Below, in pieces: positions 5,515 to 5,580 of a DNA stretch of 5,580 nt. Below the pieces are notes generated by a model. The model was given only the letters and a program-made list of their open reading frames with translations. It searched no databases and had not been told where the DNA came from. The stretch is from Candidatus Omnitrophota bacterium. Lineage in GTDB: Bacteria > Hinthialibacterota > Hinthialibacteria > Hinthialibacterales > JAKPRU01. The stretch is from NCBI GenBank assembly GCA_029557025.1, contig JAKPRU010000311.1, forward strand, positions 1 to 5,580, read 5' to 3'. Position 1 is the stretch's first letter. Each line of letters opens with the position of its first letter. Both the position numbers and the translations under genes were made by a program.

Positions 5515-5580
5515 TCAATACCGAAACCACAGCGGGATAAACGTCTCCCACAGGATGGTTGAAGTTGCATCCGAATAAGT
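5515..5580 (-). CDS. Possible C-terminal end of a convergent gene (21 codons, enters from the right edge)
   Basis: On the minus strand a frame open from the window edge reads TYSDATSTILWETFIPLWFRY and then TGA (5515-5517). The aromatic, hydrophobic ending resembles a natural protein C-terminus, and convergent gene ends would fit the repeat-rich spacer at 5286-5514. The stretch is too short to identify or to exclude chance. Confidence 0.2.
   Translation of the reverse strand, partial: TYSDATSTILWETFIPLWFRY

Noticed and set aside
1..5580. tRNA, rRNA, CRISPR array, insertion sequence or phage genes
   Set aside because: I found no cloverleaf, no regularly spaced repeats, no transposase motifs and no terminal inverted repeats with target duplications.

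Overview
The window is bacterial and reads as chromosomal DNA of a Gram-negative organism. One gene encodes a predicted lipoprotein, two encode proteins with Sec-type signal peptides (a TolB-like propeller and a SurA-like parvulin), and one encodes a membrane O-acyltransferase of the kind used on exported polysaccharides. Base composition looks moderately GC-rich by eye. Formylglycine-generating-enzyme-like lipoproteins, TolB-like propellers and dispersed intergenic palindromes together are common in Planctomycetes/PVC-type and uncultivated candidate-phylum genomes. The taxon itself cannot be fixed from sequence alone.

Left part (1-2348), minus strand: a compact three-gene unit transcribed right to left. 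It begins with a secreted beta-propeller protein (PD40/TolB-like). An FGE/SUMF1-fold lipoprotein follows, whose most likely TTG start overlaps the propeller stop codon. Six bases later comes an MBOAT O-acyltransferase (AlgI-like), of which only the N-terminal 129 residues lie in the window. The spacing suggests co-transcription and translational coupling. The inferred theme is an envelope or extracellular-polysaccharide function.

Middle (2349-2869): a 118-base leader region, a possible 97-residue minus-strand protein of unknown function, and a 109-base divergent spacer. A perfect 9-base inverted repeat with a 24-base loop spans the end of that spacer and stops six bases before the ribosome binding site of the next gene.

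Right part (2870-5285), plus strand: a secreted SurA/PrsA-like parvulin peptidyl-prolyl isomerase, a short spacer with a weak terminator-like hairpin, and a complete DegT/DnrJ/EryC1/StrS-type PLP aminotransferase, probably acting on a nucleotide sugar.

Right end (5286-5580): no confident gene. It holds a good intrinsic terminator whose loop is the dispersed motif CCTGAGCTTGTCGAAGG, a second palindrome of the CCCTCACCCC/CTCTCCC-GGGAGAG type, and possibly the last 21 codons of a convergent minus-strand gene. I found no complete novel defence or mobile system. The items most worth following up are the propeller/FGE-like/MBOAT operon, the FGE-like protein lacking a catalytic cysteine, and the palindromic elements.
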